This document shows, piece after piece, positions 13,606-24,800 of a stretch of DNA of 64,000 nucleotides. The stretch is from assembly GCA_030789695.1 (NCBI GenBank), contig CM061136.1, forward strand, positions 130,362,648 through 130,426,647, written 5' to 3'. A model generated the notes under the pieces. It saw nothing but the letters and a program-made list of their open reading frames with translations, ran no database searches and had not been told where the DNA came from. This stretch comes from Scilla litardierei (Eukaryota > Streptophyta > Magnoliopsida > Asparagales > Asparagaceae). The position numbers and the translations under genes are program-made. The stretch's first letter is position 1. Each line of letters starts with the position of its first letter.

Positions 13606-13630
13606 TTGCTTCCGCTAGACTTTTCAATGT

Positions 13631-14962
13631 CTAGGCCCATTTTGGGGAAATAAGTGTCATCAAAGTCGCAATCTTCAAGACGTGCCTTAAAAGCGTCCCC
13701 GTTTGGGGTTCTAGGTATCTTATAATGGCGGGTGAGTCAAACCCTACATAAATACATAGTCGACATTGAGGGCCCATCTTGGTCCTCTGGGGTGGTGCAA
13801 TGGGGATATAATCTGCACAGTCGAAGATTCTCAAGTGAGAGATGTTCGTCGGCGTTCCATATGCAAGTTGCATTGGAGATAGACTCTGACCTTCCGAGGG
13901 TCTTATTCTTATTAGTGATGCAGCATGCAAGATTGCATGTCCCCTTGCATCCACCAGCAACTGGGATTTCATTAGCAATGGACGTGCAATGTGGAGTCTT
14001 TAATTAGCGACTCAGCTAACCCGTTCTGGGTGTGAACATGCGGCACCAGATATTCAATTTATATTCCCGTTGCCGGGCAATATTCTTGAAATGACTGAGA
14101 GGTAAATTCCCCAGCATTATCCAGATGTATTTTCTTTATTTGGTTGTCTAGAAAATGCGCCCGCAACTTTATTATTTATGCCAAGAGCATTGGAAAAGCT
14201 AAGTTGCGGGTTGAAAGTAGACACACATACGAGTATTTCGAAGATGCATCAATTAGTACCATGAAGTACCAGAAAGGCCCACTAGGGGGTGGATAGGTCC
14301 ATATATGTCTCCGTGTATTCTTTCGAGGAAGCTAGGAGACTCGATATCCACTTTAAGTGGTGATGGCCTTGTTATTAATTTACCCTTGAAGCAGGGTACA
14401 CAAGGGAATCCTCCCTTCTGAAGAATCTTCTGGTTCTTCAGGTCATGCCCGTGGGATTGTGATAAGATGTGATGCATCATCACAGATCCGGGTGGCCAAG
14501 TCTATTGTGCCAAAGTAAGAATTTGGCTGATGTCGGGCACTTCAGGTGCTCCGTCAGGTTTGCTTCCTCTCTCCGAATTTTTGTATGGTAGAGACCCGAT
14601 GAAAGGCTCTCAAAACGTTCAAATATGGTTTTAACTCCATTTTCTTGAGACGTTATATACAGTAATTCATTTTCTTTTACATTTGCTGTTTCCAAGTGGA
14701 ATCTGTTAAGACAGATATCTTTGAAACTTAGTAAGTTTCGCTTGGAATTCGGAGAGTAAAGTGCATCTTTAATTTTTATTTCTGTTCCTTTGGGGAGCAA
14801 CAAGGTTGCATTCCCAGAACCTTCAATTATGTCCGATGGCCCTGAAATTGTATTTACAGTGCTCTTATAAGGTATTATGCTATGGAAGTAGCATTTATGC
14901 TGAAGGATCGTATGTGTCGAAGCACTGTCTACCAAGCAGTCATAAGAGCATCCCATCAACAA
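13631..14962 (-). pseudogene. Copia D protease and integrase
   Basis: The protease start has the aspartic motif CLVDSASTHTIL (about 14935). The zinc-binding pre-integrase domain shows LLWHNRLGHP followed by PCVPCFKGKL. The core then gives ERIHGDIYGPIHP (first Asp), LDNAGEFTSQSFQEYCP (second Asp) and HTQNGLAESLIK (Glu), the D-D-E triad read across frames between about 14320 and 14000. The C-terminal part (13978-13631) reads AILHAASLIRIRPSEGQ and YIPIAPPQRTKMGPQ. Stops and shifts near 14480, 14050 and 13990 interrupt it. Intact, these would cut the polyprotein and insert the cDNA. Confidence 0.85.
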
Positions 14963-15081
14963 AGATGAGTAAACATTTGCATTCAGAAAAACTAAATTTT
15001 ATTCAACAGAAATCAAGTTACATCAAAAAGCTCTCATAAGATAAATTGTTCTGAATAAAATGCTAAGATAAATAAAGTAGG

Positions 15082-16046
15082 CTAATCAAGCATGTCATCT
15101 GATTCGAAGTCTTTTACTATGAACTTGACTGCATTGTTCGCAGCCACCAGGTTTGATTCAGCATTCTTTTTCTTGCTTTGTTTATAAAGCTCCTGGAGAT
15201 GCAGAGGTGTCCTGCACACTCTGGACCAGTGGCCTTTCATGCCACAGCTGTGGCACTGGTCTTCCAAATCCCTCTTGGGTGGGGGTGCATCATTTTTCTT
15301 GTTGTCATTCCTGCACCATGTGAACTTGCGCTTCCCTTCATTCTTTCGCTGTTGTTGTACCTGGCCCTTGGCTTTTTTCTGTTGTCCCCCTTTCTGTGGT
15401 CTTTCTTTTCTTTTATTATCTCTCTTCTTTTTGAAGGAAGAGGAATGGTGAGCTTCTGGTAGAGGGGTAGTGTCGGGAGGGCGCATATTGTGAGTGGCGA
15501 GAGAAGCTCTCTGTTTTGCTCGGCCATGAGTAAACATGACAGCAGCTCAGAATAATTGGTGAACTTGCGTTCACGGTATTGCTGCATGAGTATCGCATCT
15601 TTTTCATGGAAAGACGCATACGTCTTTTCCAGCATGCGATCCTCTGAGACTTTCTCACCACACAACTTCAGGCGTGAGGTGATGCTAAAAAGTGCTGAGT
15701 TGTACTCAACAATGGACTTAAAGTCCTACAGTCTCAGGTTCTCCCACTCATATCGTGCCCTTGGGAGTATAACATATTTCTGATGTTTATACATGTCCTC
15801 AAGGGCAGTCCATAGCTCAAGTGGATCTTTGACCGTAAGGTATTCAGCCTTTAAGGTCTTGTCCACATGGCGGTGAATATAGATGATGGCGTGTGCCTTC
15901 TCTATATCGCTAACATTTTCTTTTTCTGTCACAGCAGCAATGAGGGACTTTGCCCGCAGGTGAAACTTTACATCTAGCTGCCAGCTTAGATAGTTTCTAC
16001 CTGATGCATCCAGCACTTCGAAATCAACGCTTGCAATTTTATCCAT
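15082..16046 (-). pseudogene. Copia D gag
   Basis: Starts at ATG 16046 with MDKIASVDFEVLDASGRNYL, a usual plant copia gag start; ELWTALEDMYKHQKYVILP follows. A stop near 15726 and shifts near 15665 and 15540 break the frame. The basic C-terminal part carries one CX2CX4HX4C zinc knuckle, CHSCGMKGHWSRVC (about 15255-15210), and ends FIVKDFESDDMLD. Gag would form the particle that packages element RNA. Confidence 0.85.
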
Positions 16047-17242
16047 TTATCTAGCAGAGCACAAACATGCATGAATTAATATTTTAATCAAAGAAAACAT
16101 TTTCATGCGGAGGCAATATTTAATGAAAAGCTAAATGCGTGGATCGGCCAGTCCCACAAGAAAGAGTCCAAAGTCTATACAGTCCAAATTATACAATTTG
16201 CAGCTTTAAAAGGAAAATACAACTTTGGAAACCCCGTGGGTCCCATATGATATCTCCAACTTCAAATGTGGCCTCCATCTCCATGGAAGTTGGTCTTCTT
16301 TCTTTGACATTTACATAAATTCCTCACTACAATTTCTCTCAAAAATAAAAGAAAAGTGCGGGAAATAAATTGTGGGACTTAAACAGCCGATCCAAAAACC
16401 ACATTTAGCCATTCAAACAGAAATATTGTGCTCATCAACATTTTCATTCACAGACATCGCAAGCAGTTATATTCGCATGAGGATAAAACATTTAATCACT
16501 TAATAATTATTAGACCACTGGGTAACGTCATACACCGTTAGGTTAGGTGACTAACGGCAGAGCGGTCGCAGGATCTTCCTAATTATTAAGTTTTAAATAT
16601 AATACACAACCACGCATATAATATCCAACAGAATATACTAGTGATGTAAAGCATGTAAAGATGATGTTTACAAAAAAAATCATTATGATGCAAGTGTTGT
16701 ATAGTAAGTGGGTTTAATCAATCAAATTGAATAAGAGCCCAAAATTGACATTTTCGTTGTAGAAGGAAAAGGGTTTTTCTTTTTAAATCATCCCAAATAA
16801 CCCCCAAAAGTCCCCAATAAACCCTTATATGCCCGATAATTGCCCCATAATGTACCGTGATTTTTCACGAATTTATAGGCCCTCAAACGCCCTTTTAAAT
16901 TAATTTTTAGCCCAAAAAATCTTTTAAGGCATATTTTTAGCCTTTGCCCCCCCCCCCCCCCCCCCCCCCCCCCGTTTGTCTCCTTTCTTCGGGAAAAAAT
17001 GGCCTGCGAGCCTGAAGCCCGCAGCTTGGCTACGGGCTTCAGGCCCGCAGGCAAAAAAACATTTTGAAAGGGAATTGGCCTGCGGGCCTGAAGCCCGCAG
17101 CTCGGCTGTGGGCTTCAGGCCCGCAGTCAAATTTTTTTTGTGAAAATGGGCCGAAAAGCCCAATAGGGCTTTGGGGGCGACGGCTAGGGTTAGCCGCCCC
17201 CGCCGCCCCCATGTGGCCGCCAGTTAGCGGATGGGGGGGTCG

Positions 17243-17278
<36 letters not shown>

Positions 17279-17946
17279 CGGGGGGGGGGGCGGCAGCGGG
17301 CGCCGACCCTGCAGGGGGGCGGCGGGCGGTGCCCCCCCTCCGCGCTGCGGGGGGAGCGGCGGGTGCCGCCCCCAATAAGGGGAGCGGCATCGGGGTGGGC
17401 CGCCCCCTGTAGGGGGAAGCGGTGGTCGTTCCGTCGCCCCCCTGCACGGGAGCGGCGGTCGCCGCCCCTTGTAGGGGGGAGCAGCGGGGGGGCGCCACCC
17501 CCTGCAGGGAGGAGCGGCGGGGGGACGCCGCCCCGCCGCTCCCGCCCCCCTGCAGGGGGGAGCAGCAACATGGGGGGGTGGCCGGCGGCAAGGCCGCCGA
17601 CGGGCTCAAACTAGGGTTTACACAACATAAAACCCTAAAAATTTGATTTTTGAGACGAGAAATTCGTCGTTTTAGGCGATCTAGCAAATCCCCATATCGA
17701 TCTTGTGAGATCTAGGGATAGAACAATCATACGTATGATTAAAAACATCGTTTTTAGTGATTTTACCTCTATATCCGTCCTCCGGATATAACGACGGTTG
17801 AACGAAGCCCTACGCGGATGACGACGCTCTATTGAGGAAGCCTAGCACCGCGCGCGTGGATCTCCCGTCTCCTCTCGCCTTCGCCTTCGCAACGAACGAA
17901 AAAATTTGTGGAAAGAAAAATTTTCTAGAGTTTTGTGCTGATACCG
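16047..17946 (-). other. Copia D long untranslated leader (GC-rich, poly-C, hairpins)
   Basis: 1.9 kb between the primer-binding site (near 17946) and the gag ATG. It contains a C27 tract (16947-16973), two tandem hairpins built on GCGGGCCTGAAGCCCGC (about 17003-17052 and 17077-17129), a C35 tract followed by a G11 run (17243-17291), and a stretch rich in CCCTGCAGGGGGGAGCGGC-like units to about 17575. The ORFs of Pro/Gly/Ala here are composition artefacts. Such length and GC content are unusual for a copia leader. Confidence 0.75.
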
Positions 17947-18094
17947 TGTTATGAATCAACCACTGGGGAGGAGCCCACAGCTTTTTATTTATAGGCAATT
18001 GGGGAGAATACAAATATGGGTTACAATGATATGGGCCTATCTCTAGGATAGCCCAGAATCTCAACTAACTACGGTTAAATAACCGTTCACAACA
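17947..18094 (-). repeat. 5' LTR of copia D
   Basis: 148 bp; on the minus strand TGTTGTGAACGG...GATTCATAACA. On that strand TTTATTTATAGG lies upstream-like in the plus view; no clear TATA assignment is made. Followed on the right by target duplication TTTCT. Confidence 0.92.
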
Positions 18095-18100
18095 TTTCTA

Positions 18101-18345
18101 AAGTTTTAAACCCCCTTAAAACCCACACTCAGAAACACACCTAGTTGCACTTAATACCCCATCCCCAAGCTCTTTGCACATTAATCCCCAACTTTTCTCA
18201 CTTTTACCCCAACACGATACCTACACGTGACCCACTCTTCTCTCTCATTTGCATATTGTAGCGGGTCCCACACTCTGTTTGGGAGGTTTTTTTGGCGGTG
18301 CCCACACATTTTTGTGCACTGGTTTTTTTGCTTGTGCCACTATAA
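18101..18345. repeat. Inverted-repeat arm 1 (partner 20300-20541)
   Basis: Reverse complement of 20300-20541 over about 240 bp with many mismatches. Shared blocks include AAGTTTTAAAACCCC, TTTTCTCACTTTTACC and GTTTTTGCTAGTGCCACTAT-like sequence. It begins one base after the copia D target duplication. Family unknown. Confidence 0.6.
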
Positions 18346-18957
18346 AAGAGAGTAAGTCAATTATTAGGGTTAATCATTTCTTTTGTTTCTAAGATATTAT
18401 TTTGGGTTTATCACTTTTCTTTTTCTAAATTGCCCTTATTAATTGCATGCAAATTTTGAAAAAAAAATGTTGTAGTCAGGAATACTAAGGAATTGGTATT
18501 TCAGCCCAGTGTTTCACCACATAACTTGAATTAAAAAAATGATCACAAACGTTGAAGATTAGACTTCGAGAAAAATCAACCACATAAAACTTAATATATA
18601 TTATGTGAGAACAGAAGATTGAGAACAAGTTATAAAGCTACGTGTTAAATAACAATAAGCTTCGTATTACTCTGGCGATGGTGGTGGTAGTCCAGTGGCG
18701 ACGGCGACAACGACATTGGTGGTCCGATTGTGAGAAAAAAATGGTTTCTATGAATACCCGTGAGGGGAGATAAAGAAATCATACATCTCATATATGGAAT
18801 CATATTCTATAAAATGGTATAACATGATTCCAATAGAAATTCATTATTCACGTGAATATAAACTATTATTTATTTCAAATCTGGGAATTCAAATGGAAAA
18901 TTCGGATTCCTTAATAACTTCACGTATTCTAAACAAACATTTGGTTTTCTTTTGTTC
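18346..18957. other. Spacer with no gene
   Basis: AT-rich. Contains the GGCGATGGTGGTGG stretch at about 18673-18720 that echoes 11080-11150. No protein or RNA gene recognised. Confidence 0.4.
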
Positions 18958-19955
18958 TGCAACGACCAGGTTTTTAGGTTCCATTACTATTGGATACATT
19001 TGAAGATCCTGTAGTTAACCAGTGAAAGCAATATAGTATGTGATGCAGAGTGTACTAAATACTCAAATAAGCGTCCAGTTATTACATACCATATCTGAGA
19101 TGCAACACACTCCAAACAGCTCTCACAGAAATACAAGAAGGGATAATGCAGAATGAAATACATATAAAAGTTCATCATGCACACAACTCAAGCACTAAAA
19201 CTCAGCAGCTTCTGGATCGAACTCAGGCTTCTCAAACTTAGGAGCCTCTTCGTCAATTTGTGCATCGTATAACAGTGCCACGAAGCGGGTAACAGTAGTT
19301 AAGTCACAACAATTCTAGAATTGACAGTAAAAGAAGTATACAAGCATGGAAATGAAATAGACTGTGGTAAGTAACTACGGACAGTCATGCAAGCGCGATA
19401 AGTAAAGTAAGGGTGACCATGTAAGTGTGATAAGTAAAGTACGAGAGTAACAACTGTGGCAAGGCATACATAACATGGTAGTAACTAGCATGCAAAGTGA
19501 TAACAATTGTAAGTCAAGCAGGCAAGGGCAGTAACAACAAAAGGCATACAAGCTGTAACAGAAATAAGGCATGCATATAATGAAACAGTTTGTAATTATG
19601 TTAATAGCAAATAACTAAACTATATCGTGACACATGTGGGAGAGTGCGGTATGCAACCATGAGCCACCCCTTATGCCACGAGGAGCTAATCCTGGGCAAC
19701 ATAACACACTTTTGAAATAGTATGGGATATACACTTTTGAAACAAGACGGGATGGGAGAGGTAACTCCAGTCACTCCCACATTCTCTCTACAATGAGTTA
19801 CCCCAAAACCCAGTGAAGTGTCAAGTGTATCATACATTTCAAGCAGGATATTCCAACATGATATTCCATACGATGTTCCACACGATGTTCCAACATGATA
19901 TTCCACACGATATTTCAATAGCATGCATTGAGTAATATATGACATACCCAAGAAA
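18958..19955 (-). mobile_element. Fragment of a Ty3-type LTR related to 32482-36648
   Basis: Begins TGCAACGACC (plus strand) as 32482 begins TGTAACGACC. It follows the same order of blocks: CAGTTAACCAGTGAAA, ATGCAGAG, AAGTAAAGT repeats, then GCAACC...CCACGAGGAGC matching the module at 33430. It is diverged and truncated on the right. Confidence 0.6.
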
Positions 19956-19964
19956 ATTGTATTA

Positions 19965-20282
19965 TTTTTCCTTAGCTATGGTTTTTTTCCACTGGGTTTT
20001 CCATAGCCAAAGGTTTTAACAAGGCAAATCTCATTAACTCTTGACCCTGAAGTATCCACCCTTAGTTATGCTCACACAATACTCAGAATCCTGATGTATT
20101 CATGAGTATGAGTTTACACTAATGGTAGGATAAGGGGGGTGTTATGAATAGTCAATCATACTATGAATAGTTTACAAAACATTTATCATACCTTTGTATG
20201 AACTCTTTAAATAAAGATCTACATGCTTCCGTAGAAAGTACTTAACAACACTTAGAAACAAAAGGAAAAATGGACCCTAACA
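19965..20282 (+). mobile_element. 3' end fragment of a copia element related to copia D
   Basis: 19965-20139 is the reverse-strand equivalent of 11309-11480 in copia D: CTTAGCTATGG, CCACTGGGTTTTCCATAGC, AAGGTTTTAACAAGGCAAATCT and the purine tract GGATAAGGGGGG. The LTR follows at 20140-20282, starting TGTTATGAATAG and ending CCTAACA, about 143 bp. The LTR differs from that of copia D, so this is a relative in plus orientation. Everything upstream is lost at the junction near 19960. Confidence 0.7.
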
Positions 20283-20299
20283 ATTGACTTGATATCCTT

Positions 20300-20541
20300 C
20301 ATAGTGGCACTAGCAAAAACACGTGGACAAAATGCACATGCGCCCCCCAAACAAAACATCCCAAATAAAGTGTAGGACACACACCAATGTGTGAAAGAGA
20401 GAGAAGATTGGGTGTGAGTGTAGGTAGTGTCTTAGCGGTAAAAGTGAGAAAAGCCTATGGTTAAAGTGTAAAAAGCTGGGGGGTATTCAGTGCAACTGTA
20501 TGTGTTTTTGGGTGTGGTTTTTTTTTGGGGTTTTAAAACTT
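20300..20541. repeat. Inverted-repeat arm 2 (partner 18101-18345)
   Basis: Starts 18 bp after the copia 3' end fragment. See arm 1 for shared blocks. The arms lie about 2 kb apart, with retroelement fragments between them. Confidence 0.6.
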
Positions 20542-21005
20542 CAATGGAAAAACTTTAAATATATGTGTAGGGGAAATTTTTGGGTTGATGGGGTTTCCCA
20601 CAGGTGACGCGACATTGTCACATGGGACAAACCCGTTGGGGAGCACCCTCATTTGTATAATAGATAGATAAGGCATTTTGAACATGTGGCGGGTTGATTT
20701 CATTACTATATGTATTTCTATATAAACACTATTAAAATAACATTAAATGATTTTAAGTACATTTATATGATTTTTAAATATTTTTCTATATTTTTTCGTA
20801 TTTTTCTGAGATCAAAATGACTCTAAACTCGCAAACCCGCAACCCACGACCGATAAACACCTATTGCCTCAAAACCTATATCCATGTAGCTCAAAATTTT
20901 AAACAAATATTATTTACATGATTCTCATAAAGTTACGAAATCGTGGTATTTTTTAGATTTTTTCAGAGACAAATTAGGAAACTGATTTTTAATAATAAAA
21001 TAATA
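20542..21005. other. AT-rich spacer, possible Helitron 5' end on the minus strand
   Basis: No gene. On the minus strand TCTATCTATTATACAAATGAGGG (starting about 20672) resembles a plant Helitron 5' terminus, but no matching hairpin plus CTRR end was found to its left. The rest (20680-21005) is AT-rich with no recognised element. Confidence 0.3.
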
Positions 21006-21007
21006 AT

Positions 21008-21390
21008 TTAATATTATATATATGGCAATCTTCGGGTGCGAAAAAACCCGTGCAAACGACGTGCGAAATTTTTTTTTTTTGATATTTTTTTCAAATTTTT
21101 TTTATGTTTTATCCATACAATTATATACCCCAGTGAAAATAATGGGTGAACCCGTTGGGGATTGAGCGCTCATCCACCCATTACAAATTTAGCGGTCTCA
21201 AAACGTGCGAATTTGATGAAATGCCTTGATTGAAGGCCAAATGACATTATTTCTCAACGATTATTTTTTGAGGGGGGTATAACAACATATAATGAGGGTG
21301 AAAAAAAGAATTTTTGAAAAAATAAATTTAAAAAAAAAACTAAAAACATTTTCGCACGGTGCGAAATGTTCTCACATGAAGATATATATA
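21008..21390. mobile_element. Probable MITE related to the one at 10074
   Basis: Ends show ATCTTC followed by GTGCGAAAA-type sequence in opposite orientation (about 21013 and 21383), between TATATA flanks. The middle has CATTACAAATTTAGCGGTCT and CAAAACGTGC, close to TTTACAATTTCAACGGTCT and AAAAACGTGC in the 10074-10466 MITE. The terminal repeats are imperfect and the boundaries approximate. Confidence 0.4.
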
Positions 21391-21834
21391 TATGTGTGTG
21401 TGGGTAAAATGCGCCTGCGCTCAAGCTCAGATGGGATCCTGCGCGCGATCCCTCCCTACCGTCTGATTCGATCACCAGGCTGTTGTTAAAAGCGGAACCT
21501 GGGGAACTTTTGGTGCAATTATCAGCGTGCCCTTTAAGTAACCAGAACTTTTGGGGCAATTACCATCCCGCCCTTAAAGACCTCTTCAAAGCAAATTTGT
21601 AGAAAAATTGATGCAATTACCATCGCGCCCTTTAAGCCCTTTTCAAAGCGACTTTGTACACAATTACTAACGGATGTTTTAAAAATTATACAGGACCGTT
21701 GTGCGCGTCGAGTTAAAACGGTGGATTAAATTACTCTCCGCGCACAACGTGCTACAGTCTAACGCGTCGTGCGCGGTTATTAAAAAGTTTAGAGGGTAGC
21801 GCAAAACCGGCTGTGAGCGAGGGTTAAAATTACG
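21391..21834. other. Lead-in to the satellite array
   Basis: No gene. Contains three diverged copies of a GCAATTACCATCGCGCCCTT-like block (about 21515-21630). From 21690 onward single diverged copies of GTTGTGCGCGTCGAG and CGCGCACAACG appear, the building blocks of the array that follows. Confidence 0.5.
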
Positions 21835-24800
21835 CCCTGTTGTGCGCGTTGTGCGCGTCGTGCGCGGGGGTTAAAAGGCCTAGTCTGAAGCAATATGCAT
21901 CCGCGCGCACGACCGGTAAAATTACGCCTCGTCGTGTGCGTCGTGCGCGGTGGTTAAAATGCCTAGTCCGAAGCAATATCCATCTGTGCACACAACCGGG
22001 AAAATTACGTCCCGTTGTGGGCGTCGTGTGCGGGGGTTAAAAAATCTAGTTGGAAGCAATATGCATCCGCGCGCACGACCGGCAAAATTAGGCCAAGTTG
22101 TACGAGTCGTGCGGTGGGGTTAAAAGGCCTAGTCCGAAACAATATCCATCCGCGCGCACGATGGATAAAATTACGACCCGTCGTTCGCCTCGTGCGCTGG
22201 GGTTAAAAGGCCTAGTCAGAAGCAATATCCATCCGTACGTACGACGGGTAAAATTACGCCCCGTCGTGCGTGTCGTGCGTAGAGGTTAAAAGGCCTAGTC
22301 TGGAGAAATCCATCCGCGCGTACGACCGGCAAAATTACGCTCCGTTGTGCACGTCGTGCATGGTGGTTAAAAGGCCTAGTGTCAAGTAATATCCATCCAC
22401 GCGCACGATGGGCAAAATTTTGCATTGTCTTGCACGTCGTGCGCGGTGGTTAAAAGATCTAGTCTGAAGCAATATGCCTCCGCGTGCACGACCGACAAAA
22501 GTAGCGGCCAAGTTGTGCGCATCGTGCGGTGGAGTTAAAAGGCCTAGTCAGAAGCAATATGCATCCGCACGCACGACCGACAAAATTATGCCCCGTCGTG
22601 CGCGTCGTACGTGTGGGTTAAAAGGCCTAATCCGAAGCAATATGCATCCGCGTGCATGACGGGCAAAATTACGCCCCGTCGTGCGCGTCGTGCGCGGGGG
22701 TTATAAGGCCTAGTCTGAAGCAATATCCATCCACGTGCACGACTGGCAAAATTACGCCCCATCGTGCGCGTCGTGCGTGGGGGTTAAAAGACCTAGTCTG
22801 AAGCAATATGCATCCGTGCGCACGACCGGTAAAATTAGGCCAAGTTGTGCGCGTCGACCGGGAAAATTATGTCGTGTCGTGCGTGGGGGTTAAAAGGCCT
22901 AGTCTGCAGCAATATCCATCCGCGTGCATGACCGGTAAAATTATGCCCAGTTGTGAACGTCGTGCACGAGGGTTAAAAGGCCTAGTCTGGAGCAATAAGT
23001 ATCAGCGCGCACGACCAGAAAAATTAACTGCCATTGTGCGAGTCGTGCACGTGGGTTAAAAGGTCTAGTCTGAAGCAATATCCATCCACGCACACGACCG
23101 GCAAAATTACGCCCCGTCGTGCGCGGGGGATAAAAGGCCTAGTCGACAGCAATATCCATCCGCGCGCACGACGGGCAAAATTACGCCCCGTCGTGCGAGT
23201 CGTGCGCGGGGGTTAAAGGCCTAGTCTGAAGCAATATGCATCTGTGCACACGACTGGCAAAATTATGCCCCGTCATGCGCGTCATGTGCGGGGGATAAAA
23301 GGTCTAGTCGAAAGCAATATCCATCCGTGTGCACGACGGGCAAAATTACGCCCCGTCGTGCGCGTCATGCGCAGGTGTTAAAAGGCCTAGTCTGAAACAA
23401 TATCCATCCACGTGCACGACCGGTAAAATTACGCCCGGTTGTGCGCGTCGTGCGCGGGGGATAAAAGGCCTAGTCTGAAGCAATATCCATCCGCGCGCAT
23501 GACGAACAAAATTACGTCCGGTTGTGCGCGTTGTGTGCGAGGGTTAAAAGGCCTAGTCTGGAACAATATGCATCCGTGCGCACGACCGGAAAAATTACGC
23601 TCCGTCGTGTGCGTCGTGCGCGGGGGTTAAAAGGCCTAGTCTGAAGCAATATGCATCCGTGCGCACGACCGGGAGTATTATGCCCCGTCGTGTGCGACGT
23701 GCACATGGTTAAAAGGCCTAGTCGGAAGTAACATGCACCCGCGCGCACGACGGGTAAAATTACGCCCCGTCATGCGCGTCATGCGCGTGTGTTAAAAGGC
23801 ATAGTCCGAAGCAATCTGCATCCACGTGCACAACGGGTAAAATTACGCCCCGTCGTGTGAGTCGTGCGTGGGGGTTAAAAGGCCCAGTCCGAAGCAATAT
23901 GCATCCGCGTGCACGACGGGCAAAATTACGCCCCGTCGTGCGAGTCGTGCGCGGGGGTTAAAAGGCCTAGTCTGAAGTAATATGCCTTCGTGCACACGAC
24001 AGGCAAAATTACACTCCGTCGTGCGTGTCGTGCATGGGGGTTAAAAGGCCTAGTCTGAAGCAATATCCATCCGCGCGCACGACAGGAAAAATTACGTCCC
24101 ATTGTGCGCGTCGTTTGCGATGGTTAAAAGGCATAGTCTGGAGCAATATGCATCCGCGCGCACGACCGGAAAAATTACTCCTCGTCGTGCGTGTCGTGCG
24201 CGGGGGTTAAAAGGCCTAGTCTGAAGCAATATGCATCCGGGCGCACGACCGACAAAATTAGGCCAGGTTGTGCGCGTCGTTCGGTGGGTTAAAAGGCCTA
24301 GTCTGAAACAATATTCATCCGTGCGCTCGACCAAGAAAATTACGCATTGTTGTGCGCGTCGTGCGCGGGGGTTAAAAGGCCTAGCCTGGAGCAATATCCA
24401 TCCGCACACACAACGGGCCAAATTACGCCCAGTTGTGCACGTCGTACGCGAGTGTTAAAAAGCCTAGTCTGGAGAAATCCATTCACGCGCACGACTGGCA
24501 AAATTACGCCTCGTTGTGCACGTCATGCGCGGGGGTTAAAAGGGCCAAGTGTCAAGCAAAATCCATCCACATGCACGACCGACAAAATTACGCCCCGTCG
24601 TGTGTGTCGTGTGCAGGGCTTAAAAGACCTAGTCTGAAGCAATATGCATCTGTGCGCACGACCGACAAAATTAGGCAAAGGTGTGCACGTCGTGCGGTGG
24701 GGTTAAAAGGCCTAGTCTGAAATAATATCCATCCACGCGCACGACGGGCAAAATTACGCCCTGTCGTGCGCGTCGTGCGTGGGGGTTAAAAGGCCTTGTC

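Larger units (their letters stand above)
11161..18094 (-). mobile_element. Copia D: nearly full-length Ty1/copia retrotransposon
   Basis: 148-bp LTRs at both ends (TGTTGTGAACGG...GATTCATAACA on the minus strand) flanked by the 5-bp duplication TTTCT (11156-11160 and 18095-18099). The primer site next to the right LTR reads CGGTATCAGCAC, a variant of the initiator-Met site; the purine tract GGATAAGGGGGAG (minus) adjoins the left LTR. Domain order is gag, protease, integrase, reverse transcriptase, RNase H, as in copia. The LTRs agree at about 95% by eye, so insertion is not very recent. Frameshifts and stops in every domain make it non-autonomous now. Sub-lineage is left open. Confidence 0.92.

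Noticed and set aside
17190..17687. Pro/Ala/Gly-rich ORFs around 17.2-17.6 kb
   Set aside because: Poly-C and GC-rich leader of copia D; open in several frames on both strands because stops are rare in GC-rich sequence.
20620..20680. Second Helitron (minus strand)
   Set aside because: The 5'-end-like TCTATCTATTATACAAATG is suggestive, but no hairpin-CTRR end was found to pair with it.
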